Positions 1 through 12,333 are shown, counted from the stretch's first letter. The stretch is 64,000 bases of DNA from Dendrocalamus latiflorus (GCA_017311315.1 CM029645.1:26561627-26625626), one strand, 5' to 3'. The notes: generated by a model not told the origin, from the sequence alone. Program-made: numbers and translations.

Positions 1-1810
1 CATCCCGAGAACCCACATACTCACAAATAACAAAGGAAGAACAGAGCAACTCGGGGATCAGGATCTCACTAGTACCCGAGCTCTACCCTCTCTATTTATA
101 GCCACACACTCACACACCAAAGAGGGGGAACCCGCAAACCCTCACCTAACACCGGGTTTTCAACTCACTTTACCCACTAGCGAGAACGAGCTCCAGTGCT
201 TTACCCGTTACACCCAACGGCTCCACTGCTTTGCCCGTTAGCGCCAACAACTCCTGTGCATTGGCAGAGACACAGCTTCCCTTTGCAGCTTTCCGCATTT
301 CTCCAAAATGCCACTCCACTGCCTTCCCGGAAGCTTCCTCCTGCTTTGTCGTCCAAGCTTGCAACCACCTCGCAAGACTAGGTCTCCTTCGGCTTCCCCT
401 GGTCGTTCTGGACCTCGACATCCCCCATGTCTAGTCCCGACCACTCCAAGCCTCATCAAGACTTGTCTCCAAGGTCCTCTGGCAGCTCCAGCTCCGGTTC
501 CTCATCTCCTCGGCTTGCAACCACCTCACAGACCTCGTCGTCTTCAGCACTTCCTGGCCGCTCTTGACCTCAGCACCGCCCGTGCCTAGTCTCGGCCTTC
601 CATGCCTCGCCACGACTAGTCTCAAGGTCCTGCAAACATCACAGACAAGCAAACCATTACATAGCACCGCACAACACAATGTGTACAAACATCTGCATAA
701 AAGGAACTCAAAACATGCTTCACAAGGTCGTACATTCACTACGATCGGTCAAAAAATACTTAAACATTAATTCTCAAGACCTACGATCGTTACCATAGAC
801 CATACGACCACCCCAGTGGTCCTTACGACCGCCTTAAAGCTAGCTACGACCATCACAAGTTTCAGTTCCAACTTACCCGACCAAGTTGTACCAACTTATG
901 ACTGGTCGAAACCATAGATCAAGACTTTCTTAAGTCCTACGACCACATCTCAAGATGATACGACTATCTCAGAAGTCCATACGACCGGTTCCCAGAGACT
1001 ACGACCAAAACCAGAGATTCCATCGTGGTCGAACCACTTTCCGACCACGTTCATCACTTTCCACCGTGGTCGAAACCCTTCTCGATCACGTACGACTTGG
1101 TTCACTGTGGTCGAAGCCCTTCCAACAACGTTTGAACACTTCCGACCGCAGTCGCCCACTTGCGACCACGCTCCAAGCTCGTCTGACCGCATCCGACCGA
1201 GCTACGACCATGTTCGCCCATAACGTGGTCGAAACCCGCTTTCGTTCTTAGGAAGTGAAGTCTGCGACAACGTAGTCGTATGACTGCTTTCGACCACCGA
1301 CTACGCCTTACGACCGCGTTCTCCGTCAGTGTGGTCGTAACTGCCTTCGACCACGACCAAACGTGGTCGTACTAGGCTTCGACCACGGCCAACGTGGTCG
1401 AATAGATTTTCGACCACGGCAAAACCAGTCGTAGACTTCCCTGGTGACCTACGACCAAGGTCAGAGTGGTCGTAAACGCCATGTGGTCGTACAGCCTTCC
1501 GACCACGGCCAGAGAGAGTAAAACATTGTTTTCCGGCTTTCGACTGCTGATAGAGTGGTCGTAAACAACCCGGCTGGCTCCCGATTGACGACAATAAGTT
1601 CATAACCTGCCCGACAGGCTTCCGACCACAACCAATGTGGTCGTAAGAGCCTACGACCACAGTCAGAAGCTACGACTTTGCACAGAAGTCGATTCCGATC
1701 ACTTCTAAGGCTATGACTTGGCAGGAAGTGCCCAACCCAAACTCAAACTTTCTAAAACAAGAGTCAATTACTCATCACAAACATGTGGTCACCTCCACAT
1801 GGACTCTCAC
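1..1810 (-). repeat. LTR-like element with GTGGTCG array, cut by left edge
   Basis: From about 780 to 1690 the motif GTGGTCG(A/T) and its complement CGACCAC recur every 20-35 bp in both orientations, often as head-to-head pairs such as TTCGACCACG..CGTGGTCGAA. There is no long credible ORF; the open frames are array translations. The right end (TTCTAAAACAAGAG...CATCACAAACATGTGGTC) resembles the right end of the element at 48366-50473, which has the same array, so both belong to one family in the same orientation. By analogy with that copy this is an LTR or solo LTR whose start lies left of the window. The strand is a guess from poly(A)-like signals in the related copy. Confidence 0.6.
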
Positions 1811-3440
1811 TTTGACTGGATGGTCCAGGCTTATTAGAGTATTGAAGAGAGCAAGGCTTGCAAGTTGAATTTTTAGCTTTATTTTTATGGTTTCACTTGT
1901 CTGAACATATGAGCAGGTTTCTCTGTATAACTGTACTTAGGGAGGTATTTCTATATTTTCTCAAAGTGATTTGCACAATTTTTAAAGTAGAATTGAATGG
2001 TAAATAATGATTACTATCTCTTCATGTGCTTTTAAATTAGTGTCATTCTTGTTAGAGTGGAAAGTATGGAAGCACAGCTTATTAATGTTTCAGGTACAGT
2101 TTTTGTTTGAATTTGGCATATGGTTCTGTTCCAGTGTAATTGAAGGAACAAAGACGTCAGCTCCAATTGGTGCAGTCCCAGTTTGATCTACAAACGCTAA
2201 CCATGCATTGATCTTGGAAACACATTCTAGCCAATTTGTTATGGCGAATGGACTCATGGGCTATTGGGTACAATATTTTTAGCAGGAATCATCTGAGCCA
2301 ACTATGTTCGTGGCGAATCAGTTGCTGAAATTTTCCTCTGAGCACGGATACATGTGATAACTGATCAATTATGTTTCCACCGGCACGTTGAAGCTTAGCA
2401 AAGCATTGCTAACTTACCTTCCTGTGAGAGGTTAGCCTTCCAGATGCTTGTGGGTTTAGTTCAACTCAAGTGATTTCTAGGTATAAAATTCAGGGATGTC
2501 TGATCTCATGAGGAATCGAGGAGCGTTTCCACTGTTGGTTCAGTTCAACTCAAGTGATCCATGGCAAAGTCTGTCCTATTGTGGACAAGTATGCAGTTGT
2601 TTTCTAGGTTTAAAATTCAGGGATGTCTGATCTCATGAGGAATCGAGGAGCATTTCCACTGTTGGTTCAGCTCAACTCAAGTGATCCATGGCAAAGCCTG
2701 TCCTATTGTGGACAAGTATGCAGTTGTTTTGACTACTTGTTTCTTCCTGCTTAGGTTTTCTCCAGAAAATATTTGACTTGTTTAGTTTGCATCTCTCGGT
2801 GGGCTTATGTCAACCATTGCAGTGTTGATGTGATCGACGAAAGTAGTTTGGTGCCGCCATTGCTGGATTCTGTTCTTGTTCTGTATGGACTCAAGTTCTC
2901 TCTGGTTTGGAATCCAGAAACTGAGCCCTTGGTTGATGTACTAAATAGCACGAATGTACAACAGTTGTGATAAGAAAGTACATCCACATTTTACTTGAAA
3001 CCTTCTGACCCATGAGCGAGCTATTTTTCCTGTACCTTGCTGTTGTACAGCAGATGAGTAAAATGAGATGAGTTGTTTAGTTCCTTTTTTTCCCTTTATC
3101 TTTGTTTATGATTTGTGGTTGTTGATCTAGGAAGCACTGATTCATGCAGCTCGCCCCAGCCTTAACCCCACACGAAAAAGTGGAGCACATGGTGCACTAT
3201 CATTGTGCCATATGGGAACAGGATAAAAAAAGCAGAGAGAGCTCAATGTGTATCTGTAAATTCAGTTTGGGTGCTGAAATCAAGATGACTGGGCTTCTAA
3301 GACATGTCAGTCACAGCTATCCGAGAGTTGATGAGGGCAAGACTGGCACTTTTGGCGCTGTTTCTACCTGAAGACCAGCTAATCTTCCAAGCATTGTCAC
3401 ACCATATAGACAGAGACTGACATCTATCTGTCTTAGTTTT
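1811..3440. other. Unassigned low-GC stretch with tandem duplication, no supported gene
   Basis: No complete gene can be supported. Short open stretches at 2773-2970 and 3144-3371 are not recognisable. The sequence could be the 3' end of a gene lying to the left that was cut by the LTR-like element, because it has AT-rich 3'-UTR-like texture and a possible splice acceptor near 2092, but this is speculation. The only clear structure is the 127-bp tandem duplication listed separately. Confidence 0.35.
2475..2728. repeat. 127-bp tandem duplication, two copies
   Basis: Two adjacent copies (2475-2601 and 2602-2728) both begin TTCTAGGT(A/T)TAAAATTC and end near GCAGTTGTTT. I count about four mismatches over 127 bp, so the duplication is recent. 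Confidence 0.9.
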
Positions 3441-3444
3441 GTTG

Positions 3445-4144
3445 GGGTGGTGATGAAGCTAGGATAAAAATACAACGTGGATTTAAAGTCTCAAAGGACT
3501 AAATTAAATTGACATAAACATAGTCTCACACCATTGTGTAGGCCAAATTCATATATGAATAAAAGAGAGGCAAAGCCAAATAAAGAGAAATCTAATAAAG
3601 GTACATCGTTAATAGAAAGCGTATCCCCAAAACATAGAAATATAATTTCAGTGAGTAACGATCTGTCATTTGTATATCAAAATTAGGAAAAATTAGTAAT
3701 GCAATAGTAAATCGTAAATGATGATAAACATTCCGAATAACTAAGAGATATCTTACACAATCTAAAGATGCGGTCAAACGAATTTTGTATGCAATTTCGG
3801 ACTCCTTAGTGTAAGTATTCGTTTTACTAGACATACTTGGTTGATTTTTAAAGTCATCACATTCACCTCTTGCAATGTTGTGGAAACTATTTGGACTACC
3901 AACATATTTATTAAAAATATCTATAGACGTCTCCCAATGAGAAAACCTAACTTTTATAAATACATCATTCCTAAATGTGTCGGCTTATGGCAGTTTCTTG
4001 AAAAAACAATAAAACAGAAAGTGGCATCCTTGAAAGCAGTTACAAGCTATATTCCAACCAATTGAGCTTATTAAATCTTGATTTTTGAAAGGACCTCCAC
4101 ATTTTACCATCCAATGTCTTTGGAAAGACATGTCTAATTACTCG
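3445..4144 (-). pseudogene. hAT-type (TTF zinc-finger) transposase relic
   Basis: Read on the minus strand from 4144 downward, the conceptual product contains RVIRHVFPKTLDGKMW, a WLEYS motif, a CxxC..FCFYC-like zinc-finger stretch, VRFSHWETSIDIFNKYVG, SPNSFHNIARGECDDF and RLTASLDCVRYLL. This is the order seen in plant TTF-type zinc-finger/DUF4371 hAT transposases. There are at least two in-frame stops and one frameshift between the WLEYS and FSHWE blocks, and the catalytic core and dimerisation domain are absent. Near 3450 the sequence TGATGAAGCTAGGATAAAAA resembles a decayed hAT terminus (compare 13446). This is a dead 5' portion of an element. Family confidence is good; the limits are approximate. 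Confidence 0.7.
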
Positions 4145-5304
4145 AGTTAGACCACTCAATAATATATGCACCTCCTCACTTGATCTATGATTTTATTGGT
4201 ATAATCTTTTATTGGTATGCGATGTGTCAGATCGACAATAATTTCATTAGGATTAAATTCTAATAAAAGCCTCTTTTGTTGAGTTGTGCTATCATCAGTT
4301 GAGGCATACTACTTAAATTGCTTATGAAATAGTTACGCAAAGTTCTTTTCTCCATTATTGCAAATCTATGAACAAATTATACAATATGTCACTACACAAT
4401 AGAGTCATCGATCGGTCGATCGTAACTTAGACATACCAGCAGTTGGTCTGTTGGTCGCCCACTCACCCTCGCCCTCGGTCAAGTCATCTCGGTTAGTCGG
4501 TCTCCACCTCCACAGCTCCACGCCTCCACTCCCTCCCCTCCTCAGTCCTCGATGGCCGGTGCCTCGCCTTCGTCTTTGAGAGATCGAGATTGCAAGACTT
4601 CAATTCCTCACTCCTTCGTCTGCCGATGCTTTTGTGTGATGGCCTCACCAATCACCAGCGATAGCCTGACCACTAGGTAGGAGGCGGCTCAGGCTCTAGT
4701 CACACAGATCCCCTCCTCCGCTCGGCCTCCTCAGCAGGCGGCGGCTCAGGCTTGGCCTCCAACCTGTAGATCTCCTCCTCGGTAGCCCAGCTCGATGGCT
4801 CCCCTCTTCCTTCATCGCAGTGTAGATCCCCTCCTCTGCTCGGCCTCAATCGGCTTAGTGGTGGATTCCCTCCTCTGCCCCAGTTTCGCCGACTCGTCGT
4901 ATTCAACGGTTCAAGATTTCAAGGTTCGCCTGTCCGGCCATTCAATTGCTCAAGGTACACTGGCAAGGTCTAGATCTGGTATTATGTTAAGTAGTAACCT
5001 TGTGGGTGGGGTGGGTGGGTTGGATTTAGAATTTTTGATGTGAGGATTTAGTTTGACTATTTTTTTTAATTTTGACATTTTGGATGTGGGCCAGGCATCT
5101 TCATCTCTTCCTCCCAACCAAGTGTCCATGCCACGGGACCACCAGCACATCCATCCACGGTCAATTGCACCAATCACCGAAATGAGAGGAGGGGGTACAG
5201 CACCTGTGGAGGGTAGTCTGGAGTCTAGAGCGTAATGAAGTCCCCCGGGAGATTCACCCCCTAGTTGTTGGGTTTGTATGGTTTGGTTTAGACACAAGAA
5301 TAGA
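4145..5304. other. Unassigned stretch, GC-rich block, no supported gene
   Basis: From 4440 to 4960 there is a GC-rich block with short internal repeats; GATCCCCTCCTC(C/T)GCTCGG occurs near 4707 and 4827. It could be the 5' untranslated region of the hAT relic on the minus strand or captured promoter sequence. Open frames on both strands have no recognisable motifs. Confidence 0.3.
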
Positions 5305-5306
5305 TA

Positions 5307-5531
5307 CGGGCCTGTTCTTTTTGGCTGCGGCTTGTGACTTTTGGGCTGTTTGCATGAGAGATTACAGAGTAACAGAAACTCACGTGCGGTTTTTGCCGAT
5401 ATAAATGAAGTTAGTAAAGTATGTACTACAATTAACTAGTAGACCCTATCTTTAAAAAATGCTCCGTTTAAAAGTTAGTTACTGTAGAAAAGCCGAAAAG
5501 CAGCTTTTAGAAGCTGAAAAGAACATGGCCG
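5307..5531. mobile_element. Small MITE with imperfect TIRs
   Basis: The left end CGGGCCTGTTCTTTT matches the complement of the right end AAAAGAACATGGCCG with one or two mismatches, and both ends are flanked by TA. At 225 bp it is non-coding. Its centre (about 5390-5470) recurs inverted at 5640-5800. Confidence 0.6.
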
Positions 5532-5639
5532 TAATCGGCACGAGTGCACGAACTAGGAAAGGTCAAATGGATAGCCATATGTAAGACTGTTTGGAACGAC
5601 TTAGACTCTATTTGTATTGGCCTTTAAAAGATGCTTTCT

Positions 5640-5800
5640 ACAATAAATGGCTTTCTATGGAACGTAGTTTTTAAATAGGGTATCTTTTTAAGATAGGATC
5701 TACTAGTTAATTATAGTAGACATTGTAGTGACTTCATTTATATCGATCAAAATCACATATAAATATCTCTCTATAAATTTTCTATAAATTATTACTATTT
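5640..5800. repeat. Second, inverted copy of the 5307 MITE family
   Basis: The complement of this stretch carries GATATAAATGAAGT, ACTAGTAGATCCTATCTT and AAAAAGATACCCTAT blocks in the same order as 5397-5470. It is therefore a diverged copy in the opposite orientation, and its termini are not clear. Confidence 0.55.
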
Positions 5801-5923
5801 ATCAATCAAAACTAAAAACCATGTAAAAACCAGTATAACGCCTAGGTTTTGATGAGCACGACACTTAAGAGCACCAGATACCAATATTGCCTTCCACTTT
5901 CCCCACACAGGAGAAGAGAAAAG

Positions 5924-6367
5924 GGAAAATTGCTCTCATGACACAAACTTAAGTGCCATCCTCTCATTTGCCACATACTTAAGTGGTTTTGTTATTATGC
6001 CATAAACTTGAGTGTTTTGTCCTTTGTTTTGCCATTTTCTCCCTTTAATATCTATTTTAATTTCATTTTGTATTTTCAGGGACTTGAACTGACCCTTTTT
6101 GTATCTTTTTTACATCTTTTTTGTATTTTGATGACCAATCCTAACATGGGTACAAAAAAGATGCAAGAGACCGATGCAAAAAAGATATAAAAAAGGGTCA
6201 GTTCAAGTCCCTGAAAATGCAAAATGAAATTAAAATAGGCATTAAAGGGAGAAAATGGCAAAACAAAGGATGAAACACTCAAGTTTATGGCATAATAATA
6301 AAATCATTTAAGTATATGATAAATAAGAGGATGGCACTTAAGTTTATGTCATGAGAGCAATTTTTCC
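5924..6367. mobile_element. 444-bp foldback element with 10-bp target duplication
   Basis: Left arm 5924 to about 6130 and right arm about 6160 to 6367 are near-perfect inverted repeats; the outer ends read GGAAAA(A)TTGCTCTCATGAC. The direct repeat AAGAGAAAAG flanks it at 5914-5923 and 6368-6377. A 9-10 bp duplication with long TIRs points to a Mutator-like MITE. The two short ORFs on opposite strands here are mirror images of the arms, not genes. It sits just upstream of the transcribed region of the 1005-aa gene. Confidence 0.9.
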
Positions 6368-6637
6368 AAGAGAAAAGAGAGCAAAACCTCTGTTTCACGC
6401 TCGACACTCCCAGCCATCAGGTCACGCCATCATCGCCTTTTCGGATCGAAAGCAAAGAATCCTAGAAAAAGTAGGAGGCTAGCAGCCTAGCAGTGCAGCT
6501 CCCTGTCTCTTTGCTTTGGGTTTCTTTACTAACTCCTTTCCATTGCTTCATGTGATTGAGGTGGCCCTTCCTTGCTTCAGGGTTCAGGCAACTGAGGGTT
6601 TCGGTTCTTGGTGACGTCGCCGTCGCCGCAGCTGCAG

Positions 6638-7250
6638 GTGCGTGTGCCATCCACTGCCTGCTGGTTCTTGTGCGGTGATGCATGTTCGTTGCGCTCTACT
6701 GCTAATTTGTCCTTGTGCCAACTGGCAGGCGCTATCCTGTATGCTGTGATGGCTCTTAATTTAGTTTCCTGGTGTTGATTTGACAATCCAATCTTTCTTC
6801 TCAATGATCTGTAAATTTGCTTTGCTTTTGGTTCTGCCATTAGAGTAATCATTTGCTTCTTCGTTGTTTTCCTCTCTTTTTGGGGCTGATATTAGGCATT
6901 TATAACTAAACAATGCTAGTCTAAAAAAATCAATAATACTAGTGGATTCAGAAATCTGCATTGTGGTAAAAGACTGCATATCTGATAAAATTTGTTCCTC
7001 TTGATAGCAATTATATGCCCATCTTGTATATAATGGTGCTCTTTCTAGAACCTGTTGAATGTTAGACGATTAGAGATGAAGTGTTTCTATTAAATGTGCT
7101 ATTTATCTTGATCTGTAACTGAAATGATGCTGGCATCGTCGCCTTATCTGGGCAGTTTGATTCGCCTTCACATCCTTAAACTGCTTGTTTTGAATCATCA
7201 CCATAGTATTATAGTATTGATTTGCTTCCTCTTTCCTATCACCAGGCCAG
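6638..7250 (+). other. Probable 5'-UTR intron of the 1005-aa gene
   Basis: A purine/GC-rich leader ends GCTGCAG|GTGCGTG at 6637/6638. A pyrimidine-rich stretch followed by CACCAGGCCAG near 7240-7250 offers acceptors shortly before the ATG at 7286. The assignment is inferred from splice-site sequence only. Confidence 0.45.
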
Positions 7251-7285
7251 GTTTGTGTCTCAAGGATAAATTCAAGGAGATAAAT

Positions 7286-10200
7286 ATGGATTCTGATACA
7301 ACAAATCTTGTGCGGCACATCAAGAGACTAGTGTATTCCTCTATCAGACTTGGATATCAATCTGCTTGTGATTATCCAATAGTGCTCGGTGCTGGCATTT
7401 TGTTGCTGTTTCTACACAGACTTTGTCCTTCTCTATTCGCTTTCCTATTGTCTTCCTCTCCTGTCTTCCTGTTAACTGCGCTTCTTCTTGGAGCACTTTT
7501 GAGTTATGGTGAACATACTGTTCCCATGGTTGGAGAGGACACATTGGAAAATCAACAAACTTTGTCCCTTAAATCCAATATTGGCATTGCTGATTGTTCA
7601 ATAGAGGAGGTTGAAACTGTTACTGTCGAGGCTTGCTCAGAGAAGAGAACTGACAGTGGTGAAGCATATGTCAGGGAGAGAGCTTCCGATGATAATATGC
7701 ATGATATTAACTGCGAAGAGAAAAGTGTCGCATATATGGCATCTGATACTGTTCTTAGCAAAGAAGTATATGTCAAGGAGAAAGCTTCCAATGATAATTT
7801 GCATGACACTCACCGTGAAGGAAAAAATACCACATCTATGGCAACTAATAGTGCTCTTTGTGTAGAGTCTTCAAATTTTGCCAAGAGCAACGTCATTGTG
7901 GAAAGAGAAGATCATGTTGGGATAAACAGCAAGAAGGTTGAGCTGCAAGAATTTGAAAGCACCAATCCTGAAAATGGTAACAGTGAAGTACAAAATCAGT
8001 ATCAGTTGGGTGAGTTTATGAGTTCATGTTGGCAACCTGTTATAAGGCAGGATCCTTGTTCTGATTCTGAATCTGATCTTACTGAGAGTTCTTCTCCTGA
8101 TGCATCAATGGCTGACATTATTCCAATGCTTGAAGAGTTGCACCCACTGATAGAGTTGGGGACTGGCCACCCTTCCTTGGCAGTCAGAGACAACTTGAAT
8201 TCCTTATCAGATGACAATGAAGATGACCTTGAGGAGGAGGTGGATGTTAGCTCAGATGAAGAGGACGGAGTGGAAGGGCAGAAAGATGATGGAAACAACT
8301 GGAAGGATGTCATTGATCTAAATTCTTTGGATATGGAAAAAAATAGTAGGCTGGAGAGTCTGATGGAGCTTCAAAGAGCAAAGAACATTCTGAAGTTTGA
8401 ACTTGACAAGAGGTTAATGGACTTGCGAGCAGCTGATGCAACTCAGAAATTGAAGGAGGCATCACGCTTCCATGTTCAGGTTCCCTCCATTTCCGCACCG
8501 AGGAGGAACCCACTTGATCCTTCAAATGATTCAGAGGAAATGATAGAGTTACCCCAGATTCCTGATTCAGCACCATCTGTTCTCCTTCCACGGAGAAACC
8601 TATTTGATCTTCCGTTCGACCAAATAGTGGACCATGACAGTCAATTACCAGAAACTTGGACTCCTCGTTCTTACTCTCCAGCAACACAGCATAGGAAGCA
8701 CAGGAACTTATATGGACAGCACTCTACTTATCTGCAACATCACAATGGTATCAAGCTGGAGAGAGGTGAAATCAGTGGAAAAGATGCTTGTGATAGTCAC
8801 TCAGACAATGATGCTGAGCAAGAAGGGAACAATGGCAAGTTATTTGGTTCACTGGACGTACATATAGGTGAAAATATTAAAATACTAAGTGCGGCAATTT
8901 CAGATGTGGGTGTGTTAGAAGCAGGTTATGGAATGGATGAAGGCAATAAAAATGCTGATTTCAGTGATGATATAAATTCATTCCCTATCATGAAATCTAT
9001 ATCTAGCACTTTAGAAGTGAAGGATTCAGATCATGCAGGTAAAATCGTTCATTTTCACACTATAACAAATGTAATGCAATTTGCCTAATGGAAATGTTAG
9101 CTCAACCGAGGCTGATGACGTGCAGGTAGCAAGCAGTCGATATTGTGTTCTCAATCCAAAGTAAATAATTCTGAGCCACATATTGTTGAAGCAGACTCCA
9201 TCGGTGAAGTTAACTCATTATTTAAGTGCCGTATGGAGGAAGTACTAGTGCAGTCCATTTCAGAGCACAGTATTGGTCAACTGTTGACGATTAAACTCGA
9301 AGATGAATTGAGTGACCAATTATCTTCAGACCCCGGGATGCATGTCATTGAAGCAAGTTCAGTTGAAGAATTGAATTCGCAGTTTGCACGACTCAATGAA
9401 GAACCACTGACATGTGCTGCTTCTGACTCTACTTGTCATAATGAGTCGATTCAAGACAGATCAAGCGAAGCATTACCTGCAGTAAATGAGCATAATTCAG
9501 AACTGTCAATTGAAGATGGGTCTACAGAGATGTTAACATCAAGAGGAGATCAGCAGACTGCAGATAGTTCTGAGTTCCAAGTTATTGAAGCAAGGTCTAT
9601 TGAAGATATTAACTCATTCATTAAGCAGCATTACAAAGAAGCACAGAAGAATGATACTTTGGAGTCACCTGTGCAAATTGTCCAAAAATCCACAACTGAC
9701 CAGTTTTCTTCAGACCCTGAGCAACCTGGATACCTTTCTGAGCTGCATGTTCTTGAGGCAAGCTCAGTTGAAGACCTAACTGCAGCGTTCAAGAAACTTC
9801 ATGGCGAAGTGGAGATACGTAGTGCATCTGATCTCACCACAAAGCTTGAAGACAATTCAAGTTCTGAGCTACATGTTGTTAAAGCAAGCTCAGTAGAAGA
9901 GGAAACTAGTCTAGCTAAACAACTCGACGGAAAGTCGCAGATGGAAACTATCTCAGATTCTGCCATTCACGAGCCAACGGCTGTGAAGCTCGAAGGCAAA
10001 CCAAGTGAGCCATTGACTAAAGATGGTGAGCTTCCTGTTCCAGAAGCAAGCTCAGTTGAAGAGATGAACTCACTATTCAAGCAACTCGAAGAGGTGCAGT
10101 CACAGATGCCTCAAAGCTCAGAGCATAAGTTTGGTCAATATAAAGAAGAGAGTGCTTCTGATATTCTAGCTCTTGAAGCAAAGTCAATCGAAGTCATCAG

Positions 10201-10390
10201 TTCTGCTTCCGGGCTGTTAAGCATTGGTGAAGTGGATCCAGTTGAGCTTAACTCTGGACTGCAGGTTACCAAGTCTAAAACTCTGGATGATGATACATCT
10301 GACAGTGGTTTTAAAGTAACTGAGCTCAAAATTTCTGCTGAAAAGGCTGGATCTACTGTCATTGAAGGGCGGCCAGCTGAAGATATATGA
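7286..10390 (+). CDS. Plant-specific acidic membrane protein with C-terminal repeats
   Basis: There are two coding exons, 7286-9038 and 9126-10390. The 87-bp intron starts GTAAAA and ends GTGCAG, and joining them restores the frame (codon G|GT) to give 1005 residues. The chosen start (ATG GATTCTG) begins MDSDTTNLVRHIKRL, followed by two closely spaced hydrophobic segments (about residues 34-75), then a very acidic, Ser-rich low-complexity middle (runs of D/E near residue 315) and a long tail. In the tail a module of the form hxVIEAsSVEEhNSlFkqL recurs about six times, for example at 9337, 9574, 9739, 9871 and 10042. The layout resembles the Arabidopsis At5g17910-type family annotated as 'cardiomyopathy-associated/dentin-like', whose function is unknown. 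It is probably anchored in a membrane at its N-terminus with a disordered cytosolic tail. Transcription probably begins near 6450-6600. Recognition of the family is moderate; the gene model is strong. Confidence 0.85.
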
Positions 10391-11082
10391 GTTTGCATGA
10401 CTGATTCAGTCATTAAGCTACTCCTCAAAAAAAAATGTTCTAGAGGGGATGAGACATTGGACTAAAATCAACTCCTCAAAATATAGTACCGAGTGTCAAC
10501 AAGATTTGTGCTATGTTTATATGTTCTTTTTTTCCTTGTGACAAACAGGCAAACAGCAGAGTTGTAGTTTTGCTCTTCAGGCGGTTGCCTTTTAGTTTTT
10601 CTGCTTCGTCGTAGATCATGTTTGAGCGGTTGTTCCATGTATACTTGGACCTACTTTTGTTTGTTCGTTTCACATTTTCTTGATCAATCGATTGTGTAAC
10701 TGCAACAGTTGGCTCGTAGTAATGTTTATGTAGCATCATTCCGTAAAGAAATTATTTTTAGTCTACCGGTAACCCTTGCTTGCGTTTCCGTCATGGATTG
10801 GACGGGCAGCAGGAGAAAATGTTTTTTTATGGTCAGAAAATGTTGAGAAAATAATAGCAATCGAACGAGCCTAAACCTGGCATGTTCTTTTTAACTTTTT
10901 TTACGGTTTCGGTTTATATGTCTTCGTCCATGTCCATGACCAGTGTCCATGTCCATGATCCCTAACCTGGATCCAGTTGAGTTGAATTGATGCCTCCATT
11001 GATTCCTGCATCCTAGAGTCCCCATCATTCAGGGTGCTCCGATTCTCTTCTCCGGCTCCCCCGACGAGCAAGGCTCGCCGGA
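10391..11082. other. 3' UTR of the 1005-aa gene and promoter of the F-box relic
   Basis: The first 350 bp are T-rich, 3'-UTR-like sequence of the preceding gene. The rest is AT-rich intergenic DNA with a short TGTCCATG repeat near 10925-10960. A short (AC)n run lies at about 11151-11164 inside the next locus. Confidence 0.5.
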
Positions 11083-12333
11083 ACGAATGGAGGACAATCT
11101 GCTCATGTCATCAATAATCCATGGAAGGTGAGGCGATTCCCAAATCGTACACACACACACACACGCGGCGTATGCTTTCCGAATCCATACATGGAATCTA
11201 AAGGTTCAGTGGTATTTTGTGAAAGCATGCATTTATTTTAGTGGTAGGGAGCCAAATTTGTGCGCTTTTTAAAACTGCACAAGTAGGTATTCCAGTATTT
11301 GAGAGAGTTTGTGGAACTTGACGAACTGGATAATTTTTCCACCTTAAACTGGAATAATTATTATTTTTTTCTGTCATGCGTACTCTCTTCAAAGAACTCA
11401 TCGATAAAGAGAGCGTATTACATATGTTATGTAGAGGCAGATCTCAAGGTTATTTGCATCACCCTGTATGTTTTATGACAATTAAATCATGAGGGATAAA
11501 CACATGCTGACTGTTGATTTCAGGAGTAAGAACACCTCCGCCAAAAGGGCACATATGGAGGACATGAGCATTCCAGTAACCAAAGATAATAGACTGGAAT
11601 GCATATAATGCGGAGAATATATTACCAAGAGGAGAAGATCACAACCTAATTTTCAAAGGATCTTAATTTTCACAGGATGAGACCGTGCCAGCTTAATTTT
11701 CAGTGTCTTCCTGAGGTATGCCATACCATGACATGAACTCTCCATATGAGCTAAGAGACTGGACTCTGATGCTTTCTAAAACTGTACTGTCAGGACATTG
11801 TGCTAAAGATATTGTCAGAACTAACATTAAGGGAAGCTGCTCGGATGAGTATGGTGTCGAGCGAGTGGAGGCAAGCTTGGACGTTCCATCCTAATCTATA
11901 CTTTGGTATTAAAACAGTGCTTGGAAGTAATGCCAAGAGGAAAGGAACAAGCTCCGATCTTAGCAATAGAATAGTGAACGTTAACTAGTTCATCGAGAGG
12001 TTCGATGCTATCCTGAAAAACCAGAGTGGCACAACAGTGAATAAGTTTGCTGTTAAGTTTGGTTTGTTGAAGGAGCATTCTAATCATATCAACATGTGTC
12101 CCTCTAATACCTTCAATGCTATTTTCTTTTCCATTTGACATCTTGTTATCTCAACTGCCACATTATCATCTTTCAGATGTCTGGATTTATACAATCTCCT
12201 CTCAAGTACATTCAGTTGAGGCATCTAACCATGGAAATAATTTTCTCGGGTGGTCCATCCGGTAGAAACTCAGTTTTTCAATTGGCTTATCTTTCTGAAG
12301 CAGCCCCTCTTTTGGAGGACCTTCGTTTGGATG
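11083..12333 (+). pseudogene. F-box/LRR-type gene, truncated and interrupted
   Basis: Small exons can be traced: a first exon from ATG 11083 (MEDNLLMSSI), a second after the acceptor at about 11523, and a short piece ending NFQCLPE near 11715. Splicing at GTATGCC...CTGTCAG then leads into DIVLKILSELTLREAARMS and a following SSEWRQAW block, which is the helix pattern of a plant F-box. A TAG at 11986-11988 breaks an otherwise continuous frame (FIERFDAILKNQSGTTVN follows). A later exon (about 12179-12333, LKYIQLRHLTMEI...APLLEDLRLD) resembles the LRR/FBD region. The remaining LRR and FBD exons are missing; copia sequence begins at 12495. F-box/FBD/LRR proteins normally act as substrate receptors of SCF ubiquitin ligases, but this copy looks non-functional. 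Confidence 0.65.

Noticed and set aside
1301..1660. 119-aa minus-strand ORF
   Set aside because: It is a translation of the GTGGTCG array, which explains its repeats of CGR/VVE residues.
6008..6282. Two near-identical 60-68 aa ORFs on opposite strands
   Set aside because: They are the two arms of the foldback element.
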